NCBI GenBank assembly: GCA_903889845.1 | Contig: CAISZB010000152.1 | Span: 1 to 7,232, forward strand | DNA length: 7,232 nt | Reading direction: 5' to 3' | From: an uncultured Verrucomicrobium sp. | GTDB lineage: Bacteria; Verrucomicrobiota; Verrucomicrobiia; Methylacidiphilales; GAS474 | Shown here: piece after piece, positions 5,990 through 7,232 of the stretch | How positions within the stretch are numbered: the first letter of the stretch is position 1 | Layout: every line of letters begins with the position of its first letter | Notes under the pieces: model-generated | What the model was told of the DNA's origin: nothing | Databases searched by the model: none | The model's input: only the letters and a program-made list of their open reading frames with translations | Translations under genes and position numbers: made by a program

Positions 5990-6020
5990 TGGAGAAAAGG
6001 CGTCCACCCCACACATCACG

Positions 6021-7229
6021 ATGACTCCTTCCAAAAGCCGGATCCTCTTTGTCGACGACGATCCGATGATCCTCCAGGGCCTCCGCCGCATGCTCCATCC
6101 GATGCGGGACGCCTGGGAGGTCGAGTTCTGCGAACGGGGCTCCGTCGCCCTCGAAAAAATCGCCGCCGCCGCGCCCCCCTACGACGTCATCGTGAGCGAC
6201 ATGCGGATGCCCGCGATGAACGGCGCCGAGCTCCTCGCCCGGATTTCCAAGACCCATCCCGGCATGGTCCGCATGATCCTCTCCGGCCACGCCGACCAAC
6301 AGATGGTGATGCAGTCGGTCGGCGTCGCCCACCGGTACCTCTCGAAGCCGTGCGACGCCGCCCTCCTCACCGCGACGATCCGGCAGGCCCTCGGCATCCG
6401 GGGCATGCTGCGGAACGAGGAACTGCGCCGGGCCGCCGCCGGGACCACCACCCTCCCCAGCCGTCCCGACCTCTACGTCCGGATGCTCGCCGTCATGCAG
6501 GAATCGGACACCGCCGTCGCCCAGGTCGAGGAGGTCATCTCCCACGATCCGGCCATGGCGGGGAAAATCCTAAAGCTGGTCAACTCCGCCTTCTTCGGCG
6601 TCCCCTCGGCCTCGAAGAATCCCATGGGCCTGAAGGAGGCGATCTCCTTCCTCGGCCTCGACATCCTCCGCTCCCTCGTCCTCACCGTCGGCCTCTTCGA
6701 GCAGCTCAAGGGGAACACCCCCCAGACCACCGTTATCGAGGCCCTGTGGGGCCACTCCTTCGAGGTCGCCGAGGCCGCCAGGAACATCGCCCTGGCGGAG
6801 GAAGCCCCGCAGCCCCTTGTGGAGGAGGCCTTCATCGGCGGCCTCCTCCACGACGTCGGCCACCTCCTCCTCCATCCCGGCCAGGAGTCCAATTCCATCA
6901 CCCTCCTCAGCGGGGAAGGCTATTCCGACGCCGAGAGGCGCCTCTACGGCGGTACCCATGGGGAGGCCGGGGGCTACCTCTTCGCCCTCTGGGGCCTGCC
7001 GGCCGGGGTGGTGGAGGCCGTCGCCTTCCACCACGAGCCCCGGCGCGGCTCGCCCGACTCCTACGGCAGCGGCGGCCTCACCCCGATGCTGGCCGTCCAC
7101 GTCGCCGACGCCCTCGTCCACCGGAAGGACAAGGACGCCCCTCACCCCTCCCTCTACAATCCCGACGAAACCTGCCTCGCCCAACACAACCTCCTCGACC
7201 GCCTCCCCACCTGGAAGGACCTGGTCTGA
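6021..7229 (+). CDS. Response regulator with receiver (REC) and HDOD output domain
   Basis: A 402-residue cytoplasmic signalling protein. The receiver (about 6-125) has the acidic pocket D12-D13-D14, phospho-acceptor D60 in V-S-D-M-R-M-P, S88 and K109 in S-K-P, so it should be phosphorylatable. The HDOD domain (about 145-345) starts with the L-P-S-R-P segment and includes D-P-A-M-A-G-K-I-L-K-L-V-N-S-A-F-F-G, then an HD-superfamily pattern: H245, H277-D278, H313, H337-H338 and D363. The GYP motif of HD-GYP c-di-GMP phosphodiesterases is absent. HDOD proteins generally act as signalling or scaffold modules in motility, stress or nucleotide signalling, often without known catalysis. Length is normal for REC-HDOD. 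It is divergent from the helicase with no kinase nearby, so it looks like an orphan regulator, though genes beyond the window could be partners. The start fits the receiver; a GGAGA run 26 nt upstream is too far for an SD. Confidence 0.93.
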   Translation: MTPSKSRILFVDDDPMILQGLRRMLHPMRDAWEVEFCERGSVALEKIAAAAPPYDVIVSDMRMPAMNGAELLARISKTHPGMVRMILSGHADQQMVMQSVGVAHRYLSKPCDAALLTATIRQALGIRGMLRNEELRRAAAGTTTLPSRPDLYVRMLAVMQESDTAVAQVEEVISHDPAMAGKILKLVNSAFFGVPSASKNPMGLKEAISFLGLDILRSLVLTVGLFEQLKGNTPQTTVIEALWGHSFEVAEAARNIALAEEAPQPLVEEAFIGGLLHDVGHLLLHPGQESNSITLLSGEGYSDAERRLYGGTHGEAGGYLFALWGLPAGVVEAVAFHHEPRRGSPDSYGSGGLTPMLAVHVADALVHRKDKDAPHPSLYNPDETCLAQHNLLDRLPTWKDLV

Positions 7230-7232
7230 TCC

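Larger units (their letters stand above)
5751..6020. other. 270-bp divergent intergenic region
   Basis: This gap separates the leftward helicase from the rightward receiver-HDOD gene and must hold both promoters. The helicase-proximal side contains A runs (U-rich leader in its mRNA) and a GGCCC/GGGCC inverted repeat (5782-5786, 5799-5803) with a 12-nt loop. The middle (about 5804-5905) shows nothing I can interpret and no credible gene. The right side, from about 5906, is more AT-rich and holds repeated TAGGTA and CCTAGG motifs and a promoter-like pair. I could not identify a confident helicase promoter. Confidence 0.6.

Noticed and set aside
1..7232. CRISPR array, insertion sequence, tRNA or prophage elements
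   Set aside because: No regularly spaced repeats, terminal inverted repeats with transposase, cloverleaf sequences or phage genes were recognised on either strand.

Overview
The window is GC-rich bacterial chromosome with strong G/C bias at third codon positions. It holds six complete protein genes and no RNA genes, mobile elements or CRISPR arrays that I can see. A LacI-type regulator beside two unlike Gfo/Idh/MocA oxidoreductases and a xylose-isomerase-like TIM-barrel protein is typical of the sugar-catabolic repertoire of Verrucomicrobiota (Opitutales-like) or, less likely, Planctomycetota. None of the six genes has a convincing Shine-Dalgarno sequence. The lineage is an inference from gene content and style; there is no marker gene to prove it.

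Left part (1-4299): a probable carbohydrate-utilisation locus arranged around a divergent intergenic region. Leftward runs an operon of a Gfo/Idh/MocA oxidoreductase (884-2020) and, 6 bp downstream, a sugar phosphate isomerase/epimerase-like protein (104-877), which ends in a stem-loop at 74-98. Rightward runs a LacI-family regulator (2096-3166) and a second, divergent Gfo/Idh/MocA protein (3214-4299), separated by a 47-nt stretch with no G at all. The 75-bp divergent region carries an 8-bp palindrome with a central CpG at 2063-2070. It lies where both putative promoters would be blocked, so the likely model is one repressor controlling both arms and itself. The three enzymes could oxidise a sugar or glycoside to a keto intermediate, rearrange or cleave it, and reduce or oxidise again; the substrate cannot be read from the sequence.

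Right part (4296-7232): a DEAD-box RNA helicase of RhlE-like type (4296-5750, minus strand) with a long Gly/Arg/Ser tail that includes 15 consecutive serines. Its stop codon overlaps the stop codon of the second oxidoreductase, so the two genes converge with no space between them; a perfect 9-bp GC hairpin lies just inside the helicase 3' end. A 270-bp intergenic region with several short repeats and a good promoter-like pair separates the helicase from a divergent response regulator with a receiver domain and an HDOD output domain (6021-7229). No partner histidine kinase is present in the window.

Most of this is recognisable biology. The points most worth a second look are the operator/promoter geometry, the atypical cofactor motifs of the second oxidoreductase, the G-free junction, the absence of SD sites, and the repeats upstream of the receiver-HDOD gene. 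I see no clear evidence of an undescribed defence, mobile or RNA-based system.
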